Shown here one piece after another: positions 10,528-21,000 of a DNA stretch of 64,000 bases (within the stretch, counting starts at the first letter, position 1; each line of letters starts with the position of its first letter). This DNA comes from Promethearchaeati archaeon (GTDB lineage Archaea > Asgardarchaeota > Heimdallarchaeia > JABLTI01). The translations under genes were made by a program, and so were the position numbers. Below the pieces are notes generated by a model. That model had not been told where the DNA came from. It saw nothing but the letters and a program-made list of their open reading frames with translations, and did no database searches. The stretch spans positions 1 through 64,000 of the forward strand of contig JABLTI010000015.1 in assembly GCA_013166835.1 (NCBI GenBank). Reading direction: 5' to 3'.

Positions 10528-10854
10528 ATGGCTCGTAAAAAATACAAAATCGAATTAGAGATTTACGAAAGTGGTTGTCCGTATCATAAAATTGGAGATA
10601 AATTTTCAATTCCTCAAGATAAAGGAAAAATCTGCTCGTGGCTCTATGACAGTGCTAATACAATGATTAGAATTCTCGAGTATGATGGAAAACTGCCTTG
10701 GGGATATCAAGGAACGCCATACGAGAAAATCATAAATAAAGATGGGGTAACTACAGAATTTGTTAGATGTCCAGATCCGACCTCAGCGGGAGTAGTTTTA
10801 AAAATAACAAGAACTAAACTACCGAAGGATCAAATAAAAACATTTGTACCATAA
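10528..10854 (+). CDS. TIGR04076-like family protein
   Basis: CPYHKIGDKFSI ... GKICSWLYDSANTMIRILEYDGKLPWGY ... VRCPDPTSAGVVLKI. Confidence 0.75.
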   Translation: MARKKYKIELEIYESGCPYHKIGDKFSIPQDKGKICSWLYDSANTMIRILEYDGKLPWGYQGTPYEKIINKDGVTTEFVRCPDPTSAGVVLKITRTKLPKDQIKTFVP

Positions 10855-10882
10855 CAGACGAATGATTTGTAGTTGAAGCAAA

Positions 10883-11656
10883 ATGGCTGAACCAGAAAAA
10901 GACTATGAAATGCTCAATATTGAAGGCGTGTACGCAATTCTTAATGGAGAACTAGAGAAAGCAATAAAGCTCTTTGAAGAAGCAATAAAAATGGAAGAGA
11001 ATTGCTTTGAAAGCTTATGCAATTTAGGAAAAACCTATCTCCTCAAGGAAGAATATGAGAAAGCTATTGAGTACTTTGGGAAGTCTCTGGAGAAGAATCC
11101 TCAATTCGTAGAAACACTTCATAATCTAGGAGTAACCTATTCGCGAATGAGGGATCTAGATAAAGCAATAAATTATTATCAAAAAGTGGTTGAGATAAAC
11201 GAAAAATACTTCGAGAGCTGGTACAACCTTGGAAATAGTTACTACGAAAAAGGGGAACTGCAAGAAGCAATAAAGTACTACAGAAAAGCAGTGAAAGCAA
11301 ATCCGAATTTCGCAGACGCATACTTCAATTTAGGAAATACCTACAGAGAATTGCAACAATACGACCTAGCGAAATCAGCCTATAGAGAGATCTTAAAACT
11401 AAGACAAGACGATGCCGCAGTATATTACAACCTAGGATATGTTTTGCAAATAACAGATGACCTTGAAGGAGCAATAAAGAATTACCTCTTAGCAATAAGA
11501 CTAGATGAAAAATACCTGAAAGCGATGATTAATCTAGGATTAGCCTACCAAAGCAAAGGAGACATAACAGAGGCAAAAGAGTGGTTTGAAAAAACATTGA
11601 AGATTCATCCAGAACTAGAAATAGCAAAAAACAAACTGCAAGAATTAAAAGAATAA
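10883..11656 (+). CDS. tetratricopeptide repeat (TPR) protein
   Basis: Repeated 34-aa units, e.g. VETLHNLGVTYSRMRDLDKAINYYQKVVEIN, FADAYFNLGNTYRELQQYDLAKSAYREILKL. Confidence 0.93.
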   Translation: MAEPEKDYEMLNIEGVYAILNGELEKAIKLFEEAIKMEENCFESLCNLGKTYLLKEEYEKAIEYFGKSLEKNPQFVETLHNLGVTYSRMRDLDKAINYYQKVVEINEKYFESWYNLGNSYYEKGELQEAIKYYRKAVKANPNFADAYFNLGNTYRELQQYDLAKSAYREILKLRQDDAAVYYNLGYVLQITDDLEGAIKNYLLAIRLDEKYLKAMINLGLAYQSKGDITEAKEWFEKTLKIHPELEIAKNKLQELKE

Positions 11657-11752
11657 ATTCGACTTTTAAACAAACAAAAATATCCAGAAAAAGAGTTTTC
11701 AATAGAGGTTTATCCAAACCTCAGTTCATTTATAAGTATTTAAATAAAATTT

Positions 11753-11861
11753 GGTGAGTTAGCATCGAATATATGAGCTACAACTCAAAAGACCTAGATT
11801 TATTACAGGGTGCAAAATCCAGATAAGAACACCGCTCATTTTTCTGCACCCTATAAATCTA
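11753..11861 (+). ncRNA. candidate small structured RNA with two hairpins
   Basis: GAGTTAGC(11756-63)/GCTACAACTC(11777-86) and TAGATTTAT-TAC-AGGGTGCA(11795-11814)/TGCACCCTATAAATCTA(11845-61); TATA-like tttataagtatttaaataaaa about 25 bp upstream; no ORF. Confidence 0.45.
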
Positions 11862-11950
11862 TATTTTAAATAAATAAACACTCAGTTTATCTGCCAAAAA
11901 AGTAAAAAGGAAAAAATAGATAGAATTCTTAGTTCTAAAAGGTGCAAATT

Positions 11951-12613
11951 ATGAAAGTAAATTGGATTGGTCACTCAGGAGTTATAATCGAAGATCAAGG
12001 AAAGACAATTTTGATAGATCCCTGGATAACAGGGAACCCTGTAGCAAAAATAAAAGTAGAGGATATTAAGAAAGCAGATGTGGTATTTGTTAGTCACGGT
12101 CACGGTGATCATGGCTTTGATGATGCTGTTCTTATCTGTAAGAATACTGGAGCTACTTTTGTTGGTATTTTTGAGCTTGCAAATGAAGCCAAAGGTAAAG
12201 GTGTTGAAACAGTCATTGGAGGAAATGTTGGCGGTACCGCTAAAGCTGCTGATATTGAATTTGTCTATACAACTGCTACCCATAGTACTACTGTTGGTGT
12301 AGCGGTAGGTTTCGTTATCAAGCTTCCTTCCTACACAATCTTCCATCCCGGGGATACAGGACTATTCATGGATATGAAGTTATTAGGTGAATTATACGAT
12401 ATCGATTTAGCTTTTCTTCCGATTGGTTCCTTATATACCATGGGTCCATTAGAAGCTGCTAAAGCTCTCGAGCTTCTTAGTTGTCAAAAAGTAGTTCCTA
12501 TTCATTACATGACTTTCCCAGTTTTAGTTCAAGATGCAGAAGAATTCAAGAAAATTGCGGGTCCAATGGTGGATGTTATTGCTCTTGAACCAGGCGAAGA
12601 AATAGAAATTTAA
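11951..12613 (+). CDS. UPF0173 metal-dependent hydrolase (metallo-beta-lactamase fold)
   Basis: MKVNWIGHSGVIIEDQGKTILIDPWITGNP; SHGHGDHGFD; FHPGDTGLFMDMKLLGE; start set at the internal Met with conventional N-terminus. Confidence 0.92.
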   Translation: MKVNWIGHSGVIIEDQGKTILIDPWITGNPVAKIKVEDIKKADVVFVSHGHGDHGFDDAVLICKNTGATFVGIFELANEAKGKGVETVIGGNVGGTAKAADIEFVYTTATHSTTVGVAVGFVIKLPSYTIFHPGDTGLFMDMKLLGELYDIDLAFLPIGSLYTMGPLEAAKALELLSCQKVVPIHYMTFPVLVQDAEEFKKIAGPMVDVIALEPGEEIEI

Positions 12614-12643
12614 TTGATTTCGCTTTCTTCCTTTTTCTTTTCT

Positions 12644-12832
12644 TTATTGGCCAGCGAATCCAACAATATATCCGCAATCTACACAATAAGCTATAGCATA
12701 TGGCGTTCGTAATAGTACTCTGCCAATTTTAGGGTCTTCTTTTCCTTTCCTTAAGTTTTCTTCACTCATGATGAATTTGTATGTAAACTCGTTTCCTCCG
12801 CACTCTGGGCATTTTGGTTCTGCAATTTTCAT
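12644..12832 (-). CDS. small zinc-ribbon protein
   Basis: CPECGGNEF ... AYCVDCGYIVGF two CxxC knuckles. Confidence 0.75.
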   Translation of the reverse strand: MKIAEPKCPECGGNEFTYKFIMSEENLRKGKEDPKIGRVLLRTPYAIAYCVDCGYIVGFAGQ

Positions 12833-12979
12833 TTTGTCACCTACTATTTTTCCTTCTATACTTTCTCTTCTCTTTCATTTTATTTTTTCTATCTTTACAT
12901 TGAGATAATAGTTAAAAAGGGTTAAGTTTAAAATTTCTACATCAGTTTTCCTTACTAATAGTTCAAAGAGGGACAATAA

Positions 12980-14236
12980 TTGAAGTGCTGTTACGATCCA
13001 GAAATTGAAGCTGATGGAGCATGTGTGAATTGCCGAGCTCCTTTATGCAAAACTTGTCATACAGAAGCTGATCTAGCTGACGGTCTTTGTATTGCTTGTA
13101 GTCGACAAAAGAAATCCTTTCGTTTCTATGGGTATTTCAGAATAGGTATGTGCAGTCTTGGTATGGTTTGGCTTGCGCTTGCCTTTTTGGTTGTATTCCC
13201 TGGGGACATGCAAAGCGGTTTTACTTATGGTCTCCTAGGTTTATTAGGTGCGTTCGCTCTTAACACCGTTGGAGCTCAAGTAATTCAACGTAGTACTTTG
13301 TGGGGTCTCAAACCGGAAACAAGAGTCTTTGTGAGTCTTCATCGTTATTCAATCACTGGAAATAAAATGTATTTCAATCAAGCATTAAGAGCTATGAAAA
13401 AAATTGAAGACATAACTCCATTTAAAGATGCACTTTTTGATCAAATAGTTTCCATTCTTATTAACTTGCCTTTTGATTTACCCTCTGATTGGGTTGAGTA
13501 TCTTTGCGAAAACTTCAACATGACTGAAGAGGAACTTCTCGGCGGTATCATGGAATTCGGGATAGATGTTTTTGAGGATAACATTTTCAATCATCATGTC
13601 TATCAAGCAATTGAACCTTACATCGAAATTCTTAAACGAACAGATAATGAGAAACTGTATCATGAATTGATTGATAAGATTCTTACTCGATTAAATACCA
13701 TTGATTTCAAAGCGGTTAATCGTCCTCCTGTTTATACTGTTCCCGGAATGCAACAACAGCAACCAGCTCAACAAGAAAATCCAAATGTTATTCGTGATCG
13801 TGCGTTTTTAACCGAACTAAAAATGATTGATGCTGAATTAGAAGATTTTTTGACAAGAACTAAGCGAAAAAGTGATTGGAAAGCAATTTCAGATATCATT
13901 GACAATTATCAGTTACCAAAAGTTCCCAAAAGCACCTTTGAAGCGGCTAAAGCAATGGCTGCTCAAACCCAACAACAACTCAAAGGACCTGATGGTGTTG
14001 CAGGAACTAAAGATGATTTAGGTGATCCGAGTAAAGTGAAAATTTGTGCGGAATGTGGTATTTCTTTCTCAGAGGTGCAACTCTCAACTTATGTTTTCAG
14101 AGACATTTCAGTTAATGTTTGCTCTGAGTGTTTATCTACTTTAGAGAAAGATGGTCATCGAGAGCCACGATTATTAGCTAGTATTCGTAAACCTAAAGAA
14201 TACAAGAAATTAGTAGATGAATCTGAAGAAGATTAA
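12980..14236 (+). CDS. membrane protein with N-terminal B-box-like zinc finger and C-terminal zinc knuckles
   Basis: CCYDPEIEADGACVNCRAPLCKTCHTEADLADGLCIACSRQ, two TM helices, then CAECGISF...VCSECLSTL. Confidence 0.75.
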   Translation: MKCCYDPEIEADGACVNCRAPLCKTCHTEADLADGLCIACSRQKKSFRFYGYFRIGMCSLGMVWLALAFLVVFPGDMQSGFTYGLLGLLGAFALNTVGAQVIQRSTLWGLKPETRVFVSLHRYSITGNKMYFNQALRAMKKIEDITPFKDALFDQIVSILINLPFDLPSDWVEYLCENFNMTEEELLGGIMEFGIDVFEDNIFNHHVYQAIEPYIEILKRTDNEKLYHELIDKILTRLNTIDFKAVNRPPVYTVPGMQQQQPAQQENPNVIRDRAFLTELKMIDAELEDFLTRTKRKSDWKAISDIIDNYQLPKVPKSTFEAAKAMAAQTQQQLKGPDGVAGTKDDLGDPSKVKICAECGISFSEVQLSTYVFRDISVNVCSECLSTLEKDGHREPRLLASIRKPKEYKKLVDESEED

Positions 14237-14499
14237 GACTAGTTCTTACTTTCCTTCTTTTTCTTTTCATTTTTCCTCTCCTATTTTTCCCATTTTTAAT
14301 TCGAGGTTCAGAGTTATTAGATTAATCGAATTTTGCATTAAAAATCGCAAAAAAACTGTGAATTTCGAAAATTACTTTACAAGTAAAATAAAAGAATCTT
14401 TTTTAATTGGTTTGACAATTAGAGTGTATCAGAAATATTTTTACATTAAAACCTAACATCTTATTGTTTAGCTACTAATTTATTTGTGAGTGGAAGATT

Positions 14500-17445
14500 A
14501 TGAAACGTGGAAAAATCCTCTCGATTTGTCTATTATCACTATTTATTTTCTCAGCTGCAATACCATTTGTATTATCAAAAGCGGATTTTACAAATGTTAC
14601 AGTTCCGGAAACGCTAATCTATAAAAAAACAACTTATGATTTAAATGGCGATAAAATTGATGATAAACTATTGAGAGATGTCAAAAGGAGTAGAAGTATG
14701 TTTATGGAAGCTATCTTGCTCTACGAACATGAGATATCTTCAAGAGATAGAAATCGATTAGATCAATTAGGCGTTATACATTCTGAAGAAACTTGGGATC
14801 TAGGAAGAAGAGTGGTAATCTCTGCAAATAAAGATAGACTTGACTTGATTGCTGGTCTACCAGGTGTTTCTTTAGTAACTACAGCTGAATTAAGATATAT
14901 TATGATTGCCATAAAGGGTGAGGATTTCTCCGATTTATCTGCTTTAGAAAAATATGACGGATCGGAAATTTTTTGGGGTGTTGGTTGCGCATTAGTTCCT
15001 CATTATTCTGGTGTTGAAACTGATATAGCGCGATTAGGAGATTATACTGTAATTTCTGATACAACAGATATCAAACTATATCCAGACGTAATAAAGGAAG
15101 ATAATATTATTTTAAACCCAGATTCACAAATATCAGCTGATGCAATTAATGCTTCAGTAATGTGGTCCTTAGGTTATGATGGGACTGGAATAAAAGTAGG
15201 TGTAATAGATACTGGGATTAATGCTGTTCATCCTGCTTTTGAAGGCAGAGTAGATGATGCTTTAAGTTTTGTTTCAACAATTTATGGTTATGATTATAAT
15301 GATCCAACAACAACAGATCCAAATGGTCATGGTTCTCATACTTCTGGAATTGTTGGTGCAGGTGATACAGCTGTTACCAGAGTTGGGATAGCTAAAAATT
15401 GTAGTATTTATCATGCAAAAATTGGTTCACCAGCTCCTTTACCATCAATAATAGCTGGCCTTGATTGGTTAGTAAACACAAGTAATGTAGATGTAATTAA
15501 TTTTAGTTTTGGTGGCGGTGATGGTGTAGGTCTTGATCCGCTTGAAATTGCATTTTACAACGCAGTTCATATTAAAGGAGTGGTCTGTGCAACTTCTGCA
15601 GGTAATGAGGGTAATCAAGGGTTCTATACAGTTGGTTCCCCAGCTACAGATGATATAATTCATGTTGGTGGGGTTGTTGCTACTGGTGGACCTCCAAGTA
15701 TTATATCTTATAGTTCACGTGGTCCTACTGCTGATGATCATATGAAACCCGATGTATTAGCACCAGGTTATTTGATTGATTCATGTGATAATATAGGTAC
15801 AGGTTATGTTACAATGAGTGGTACTTCTATGGCTTCACCTCACGTTGCAGGAGCAGCAGCGTTACTTATTGATGCTTGTATAGCAAATGGTTATGCAGTA
15901 AATCCTGGTTTGGTAAAAGCTGCTTTGATGAAGACCGCTACACCACTTGGTTCTGTTCACATATTAACTCAAGCTAGAGGTGTTATCAACGTTGGTGCTG
16001 CTTGGCATTATATTAAAACTGCTATCACTGATAATGGGATCAAAGTCGTTGGTGCTTGTAATCCAGTACAACAACCACTACCTTGGTGGTCAACAATGTT
16101 ACAAGGGCAAGTAACTGAACAATACTTAACTTGTATTTCTGCTCACAAAACTGATCTTTCTTTAGAATTGAGTGGAGATGTAGCATCTTTTGTCACAATT
16201 GGATCATTCAGTAATCAATGGACAAATGTTGTGAAGGTTACCTATGACGTTCCAATTGACGCAACTATAGGATCTTATACAGGGACATTGACTTTCAAAT
16301 ATTTGACAAACGTACTTGATACTGTAGATATTGTTCTGACGGTAACTGAGAGTAATGGTCACAATATGCTTCTAAACTTTAAAACTACAGATTATAGTAT
16401 TGATCACATGTATGGTCAATATGCGATTTTCACTCAAGATATCTTAACGAATGATTATGTAATAAGCGAACAACTTGCTGATTTAGATTCCGGAATAATA
16501 GAAAATTATGATTGTATCTGGTTACCAGATCCATTTGATTTAGTTTATCCGAATTCTTATGAAGGAGATTACAATATTGTTGAGACTTATAATGAATGGA
16601 CAGCGAGTGAAAAAACAGCTTTAACTAACTATGTAGCATTAGGGGGTTCTGTTTTCCTTTGTTTCCTTGGTTATAGTGAAACAGATGTTGATGGGTGGGG
16701 ACCAGTTTTACATGGTACAAATGTCTCTGCTATCAATGACTGGACTAACCAATATGGAATAAATATTAGCGATTCCTTATGGACAGGTTCTTATCCAATT
16801 ACAGTGGATACAACAGAATCACATGCATTATCAATTGGAGTTGAAAGCATTGATCATTGGGGTACTTCAATTGAAGTATCAGGTAATGCTGTTCAAATTA
16901 CAGAATTAACTCCTGGTTCACAATATGCTACTTGCGCTACTTACCAACATGAAAGCGGTGGAAGAGTTATTGTCTTGACTACAAACTTCTGTCTAGATAC
17001 TTCTGGCTATATAAACGATTATAATACTGGTACACAAAACGATCAATTTGGTCAAAATCTAGTTAGATGGGCAACAGCTCACTCAAGGATGTCTAGAAAC
17101 ACTATATCATTTACTGACCAATATGCAATATTACGCTACGATTTTATTTCAGGAACTGAAACTTTTGGTGGATATGTTATAGACCCAGATGATAATCAAG
17201 AGGATTTGGTTTGGACAGAAATTGCTCCTGATACTTGGGAAGTAAATTACGAAATGACTAGCGAAGGAATTTATGAATTCTATCCCGAGTGTGGTGAAGT
17301 TGGTTTAGATGATTACGACTACATTAAATACCTAAACGGAGAACTCCTCTCATCAACAAATGGAATTTCAATTATCGTTGTAGCAATAATCTCTGGTTTT
17401 GGTTTAGCTGCATGGACACTTATTCAAAAATTCAGACGAAAATAG
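14500..17445 (+). CDS. secreted subtilisin-like (S8) serine protease with C-terminal membrane anchor
   Basis: Catalytic motifs VGVIDTGINAVHP, GHGSHTSGIVG, GTSMASPHVAGAAAL; signal peptide; C-terminal TM followed by KFRRK. Confidence 0.95.
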   Translation: MKRGKILSICLLSLFIFSAAIPFVLSKADFTNVTVPETLIYKKTTYDLNGDKIDDKLLRDVKRSRSMFMEAILLYEHEISSRDRNRLDQLGVIHSEETWDLGRRVVISANKDRLDLIAGLPGVSLVTTAELRYIMIAIKGEDFSDLSALEKYDGSEIFWGVGCALVPHYSGVETDIARLGDYTVISDTTDIKLYPDVIKEDNIILNPDSQISADAINASVMWSLGYDGTGIKVGVIDTGINAVHPAFEGRVDDALSFVSTIYGYDYNDPTTTDPNGHGSHTSGIVGAGDTAVTRVGIAKNCSIYHAKIGSPAPLPSIIAGLDWLVNTSNVDVINFSFGGGDGVGLDPLEIAFYNAVHIKGVVCATSAGNEGNQGFYTVGSPATDDIIHVGGVVATGGPPSIISYSSRGPTADDHMKPDVLAPGYLIDSCDNIGTGYVTMSGTSMASPHVAGAAALLIDACIANGYAVNPGLVKAALMKTATPLGSVHILTQARGVINVGAAWHYIKTAITDNGIKVVGACNPVQQPLPWWSTMLQGQVTEQYLTCISAHKTDLSLELSGDVASFVTIGSFSNQWTNVVKVTYDVPIDATIGSYTGTLTFKYLTNVLDTVDIVLTVTESNGHNMLLNFKTTDYSIDHMYGQYAIFTQDILTNDYVISEQLADLDSGIIENYDCIWLPDPFDLVYPNSYEGDYNIVETYNEWTASEKTALTNYVALGGSVFLCFLGYSETDVDGWGPVLHGTNVSAINDWTNQYGINISDSLWTGSYPITVDTTESHALSIGVESIDHWGTSIEVSGNAVQITELTPGSQYATCATYQHESGGRVIVLTTNFCLDTSGYINDYNTGTQNDQFGQNLVRWATAHSRMSRNTISFTDQYAILRYDFISGTETFGGYVIDPDDNQEDLVWTEIAPDTWEVNYEMTSEGIYEFYPECGEVGLDDYDYIKYLNGELLSSTNGISIIVVAIISGFGLAAWTLIQKFRRK

Positions 17446-17464
17446 TTTAATTTAAAACTCGAGG

Positions 17465-17509
17465 ACGAAGAATTTACATGATTCTTCGTAAATATTTTCT
17501 TTTTTTTAA
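17465..17509 (+). terminator. hairpin plus poly-T terminator-like element
   Basis: ACGAAGAAT(17465-73)/ATTCTTCGT(17481-89) perfect 9-bp stem followed by TTTTCTTTTTTTT. Confidence 0.6.
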
Positions 17510-17644
17510 TTCCTTGATTTTCTTTCAATTTATTTGGAAAATTGCCACAAAAAAAAGCTTTTTACATCAACCGTAGCACTTAATAAAGTTGTATAATAAC
17601 TTTATTCGAATACTATTTAACAAATAATAAGGAGAAAAAAAACG

Positions 17645-18007
17645 ATGTCATTTGAAAACGAAGCTGCACGGTTACAGAAAAATGGGGTTATTGGAGCGCT
17701 TGCTTTAGTTGGAGCTGATGGAAAGGTCTATTGGACAACACAGAACTGGCAAGTTGATGGGGTAACAATAATTGAAGCATGGACTAAAAAAGCTCCCTGG
17801 ATAGTGGTTCAAGGAGTCAAATATTCTACAATTGACATTACAAGTAGTCGTTTGGTTTGTACCAATGTTCAGCAACAAGGTCATATAGTAATCGCAAAAA
17901 CTCCTTTCTGGCAAGGATTTATCATGGCTTGGTGTTCTCCAGCGAATCCTGTACGAATGGCCTATGTTGACATAGCAAAATTAGCTGGTACAGTTAAACC
18001 AGGGTAG
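17645..18007 (+). CDS. profilin-like protein (Asgard profilin)
   Basis: 120 aa; N-terminal GVIGALALVGADGKVYWTT, then GVKYSTIDITSSRLVCTNVQQQGHIVIAKTPFWQGFIMAWCSPANPVRMAYVDIAKLAG, which follows the profilin pattern GxKYxxI...xGKKGxGGIxIxKTxxALIIGIYxxPxxPxQxNxxVExLGDYL. Confidence 0.75.
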   Translation: MSFENEAARLQKNGVIGALALVGADGKVYWTTQNWQVDGVTIIEAWTKKAPWIVVQGVKYSTIDITSSRLVCTNVQQQGHIVIAKTPFWQGFIMAWCSPANPVRMAYVDIAKLAGTVKPG

Positions 18008-18020
18008 TATTATTTGAAAT

Positions 18021-18039
18021 GATTCTCTCACTGAGAATC
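18021..18039 (+). terminator. hairpin downstream of the profilin-like gene
   Basis: GATTCTC(18021-27)/GAGAATC(18033-39), then T-rich tract. Confidence 0.45.
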
Positions 18040-18081
18040 TTAAAATCTCTTTATTCTTATTAAACAGAATTAGTTGTAAGG

Positions 18082-21000
18082 TTAGTCCGAGAACATATTT
18101 TGAGCTGGGGCATCATGAGTTTTAGTAAAAATCGTTCCCTTTTCTACTACTTGAATAGTTGAGAGATCAAAACCAGTCACATTCATTCTTGAGAGGAGTT
18201 TGCCATAATCAGCAAGTGATTGAACTTTTCTACCAACAATTAATGTTTTCAATATGTTGTGCGAACATAATGAATCCTTGAGATCAACTCCTATTGTTCC
18301 CATAACTGATTGAGAAATATCAGACATTATCTCTTTTTCTACAGTTGCATTTGAAAATAGAACCACAATCTCTCTTGAGAGTTTTTCGCTAACTAATATA
18401 ACTGGGTGATCAGATAAAGATAATCCAAGACAGGTTCCTATATGTCTTCCACTTAAAGTTCTAACTCTTAAACACTCTAAAGGAAATATTTCTGATGGAC
18501 GGAATGTCCGGGAAGAATTTCTAAGTATAACTTTATTTTTAGTTATTTTATCAATGGATCCTCCTGATATAAATATCCTAAATGAATTCAAAATCTCATT
18601 AGGTAAGATGGGGAATCCTCGATTTAAAGAGTAATTAATTAATGTTTTAGGCTTTAATGCTTCGCCTTCAGGAATCTTCAATTGTTTAGCAATTAAGTAC
18701 TTTACCAGCCACATTTTCTCTTTTGTCTTTTCTTCTGTAATATTTAGTCTATTTACTAAGTAATCGATAAGAGTATTATCTGGTTCTTCTTTATCTAAAA
18801 GAAGTAGTTTACCCATTAATGGATGTAAAACAGCTGCAATGACTTTTCCAATTTTAACTCCATGACTCAAATAACAGTATTTTCCTACTGGAGATTTATC
18901 TGCTGTTCCGATTTGCCCATCCCATGGTGCAGTTCTATATGGCTGAGAAGCTAGTATGCTATCTGGACTACAGATAATAGATCCTCTTTTGATTCGAATT
19001 TTATCTACTGGTATGATACCTATTATTTCAGGAACTGGTCTTACCTCACCTTTTGGAAAGTTAACATTTCTGAAGTTTGCAAATTCTTGCAGTCTTGTTA
19101 TATGTAATGCTACATCTTTTTGAACTTGAAGTGATTCCATAACTTCTCGAATAACATAGTTTTTGCGTTTTTCTGCTGATTCAGTTAATTCCTCTGTTAT
19201 CCAGAGGGGTTTTATTTGATCAAATATTTTATCAATTATACTTTGATTTGCTTCTGTTTCTGTTACTAATATGAAACCAAGACGATTATTTCCATAAACG
19301 ACAACTTCTTGTAGATATCCTAAGAATTCTCTTTTGGTATCTTCGAGTAAATTGAAAAGTGCTTTACCAGATAATTTCCACGCTTCTGATGCTGCTTCTA
19401 ACAGTTTAGGAGATACCATTGTTTCCTTCGTTGGTTTAATTAATTGTTCTTCTTCTTTTTCTGGAATTTTTATTTCTTCTTCTACTGCTGCTTCTTGTTG
19501 AACAATTTCGGGAATCGGTTCTGTTTCAGATATAATTTCGTCTGATACAGACAATTCAGGTGGAGGAGGTGGTGGTGGTAGAGTTTGTTGGGGGGGTGGT
19601 GGTGGGGGAAGAACATCTGGTTCTGTAGGAATGGATGGTATTTCAATTACTTGAGCTTCCTTTATCTCAGGAATAATCTCTATATTATCTGTATCTATTT
19701 TAATAAGCTCTTCAGGAGCCATTGGTTCAATTTCAGAAACAATAGTTAGATCTTTAGTTAGTTCAGATAAGCTACCTGAATCATCAATTTGATCTTCAGC
19801 GGAACCGCGACTTGTATCTACTGTTTTTTTGAGATCAGATGATAAACTACTAAACTGAGCTTTTGTTTTGGGAGTTTCTTTCTCGACTTCAACTGATTTT
19901 ACTGTGCTTGTTTCTACTTCGTCTTCTCCGATTAATTTTGATAATAAACCCTCAAAAGATTGAAAGATAATTTGTTCTGTTAAATTATTTAATCTTGCTT
20001 TAGAACCATTTATTTCAAAAGGTAAAGTAAAGTCTTCCATCCCAATAATTTCAAGTTCAACTACTGGTTCATAGACTGGTTGAGGAGTCTCGGGAATTAT
20101 TAATGAATCCGACGGTTGGACCATTTCTTCATCAACAAGCTCAAACTCCTCAATTAAAGAGGAATCTGTTGTGTCTATTAAGAAATAACTGATAGGATCA
20201 TCTATCTGTCTCTCAAATTCTATTGTTTCAATTAAGGAATCAATCGCTTTTTTCTTCTCAACTAATTCTTTAGTTTCTTCCGGAGCAATTTCCAAACCAA
20301 ATTGTTCTGGCATAAATAAATCATGAGAATCATCAATCACTAGTATGTCTTTCTGTAAGAGGTTTAAACAGTTGCAATAATCCTTAATATCTTCTGATAG
20401 AATTTTGATATAATCTTTTAATTCATTAACTGATTGTTGAAAATCTAGTAATGATTTAAAATCAGGCAAACCATTTCTAGCAGTTGAAGTACTAATTTCT
20501 AACTGAGTTGTTTTCACAGTGGCCAACAATTCAGCAATTGCTTTGCGATATTCTTTACGTATCTCAATTTCATGAGTGAGTTCACGTGAGAGTTGCTTCA
20601 ATTCAGCTTCGGTTTCCACTCCATGTCCGTAAGAAAACTTTAGATAATTCTCCAGTGTAAATTTCACTAATTCACCCTTTGATGGGTTTCTCTTCAGATA
20701 TTTTTCTCGAGCACCAAATCTATTTTGTGCTAACCGAAGATCAAATTCAAGTGTTTCAATTTTTATGTTTGCAGTATCCGGATTCACTTTTTTCTCAGCA
20801 ATCAGAATATTTAATTTCTGCATGTTGTGATTTAGATTTCTTATGTTTCTTGCAAGTTCTTGAATTTCTCTTCTTATTTTAAGATGTCTAAAGAATGTTC
20901 GAGGGACATTAAATGTTGGTAATAAATCCTCAATAGAGATTTTGCCAACCAAACTATTTGCACTCAAAGGAATTTCTCTTGCATTTATTGCATCCTTTAA

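Noticed and set aside
14217-14456. 79-aa ORF 14217-14456
   Set aside because: Overlaps the preceding stop and is Phe/Lys-rich translation of AT-rich intergenic DNA.
17705-17914. Antisense ORF inside the profilin-like gene
   Set aside because: Shadow ORF without motif; the sense ORF carries the family pattern and RBS aaggag.
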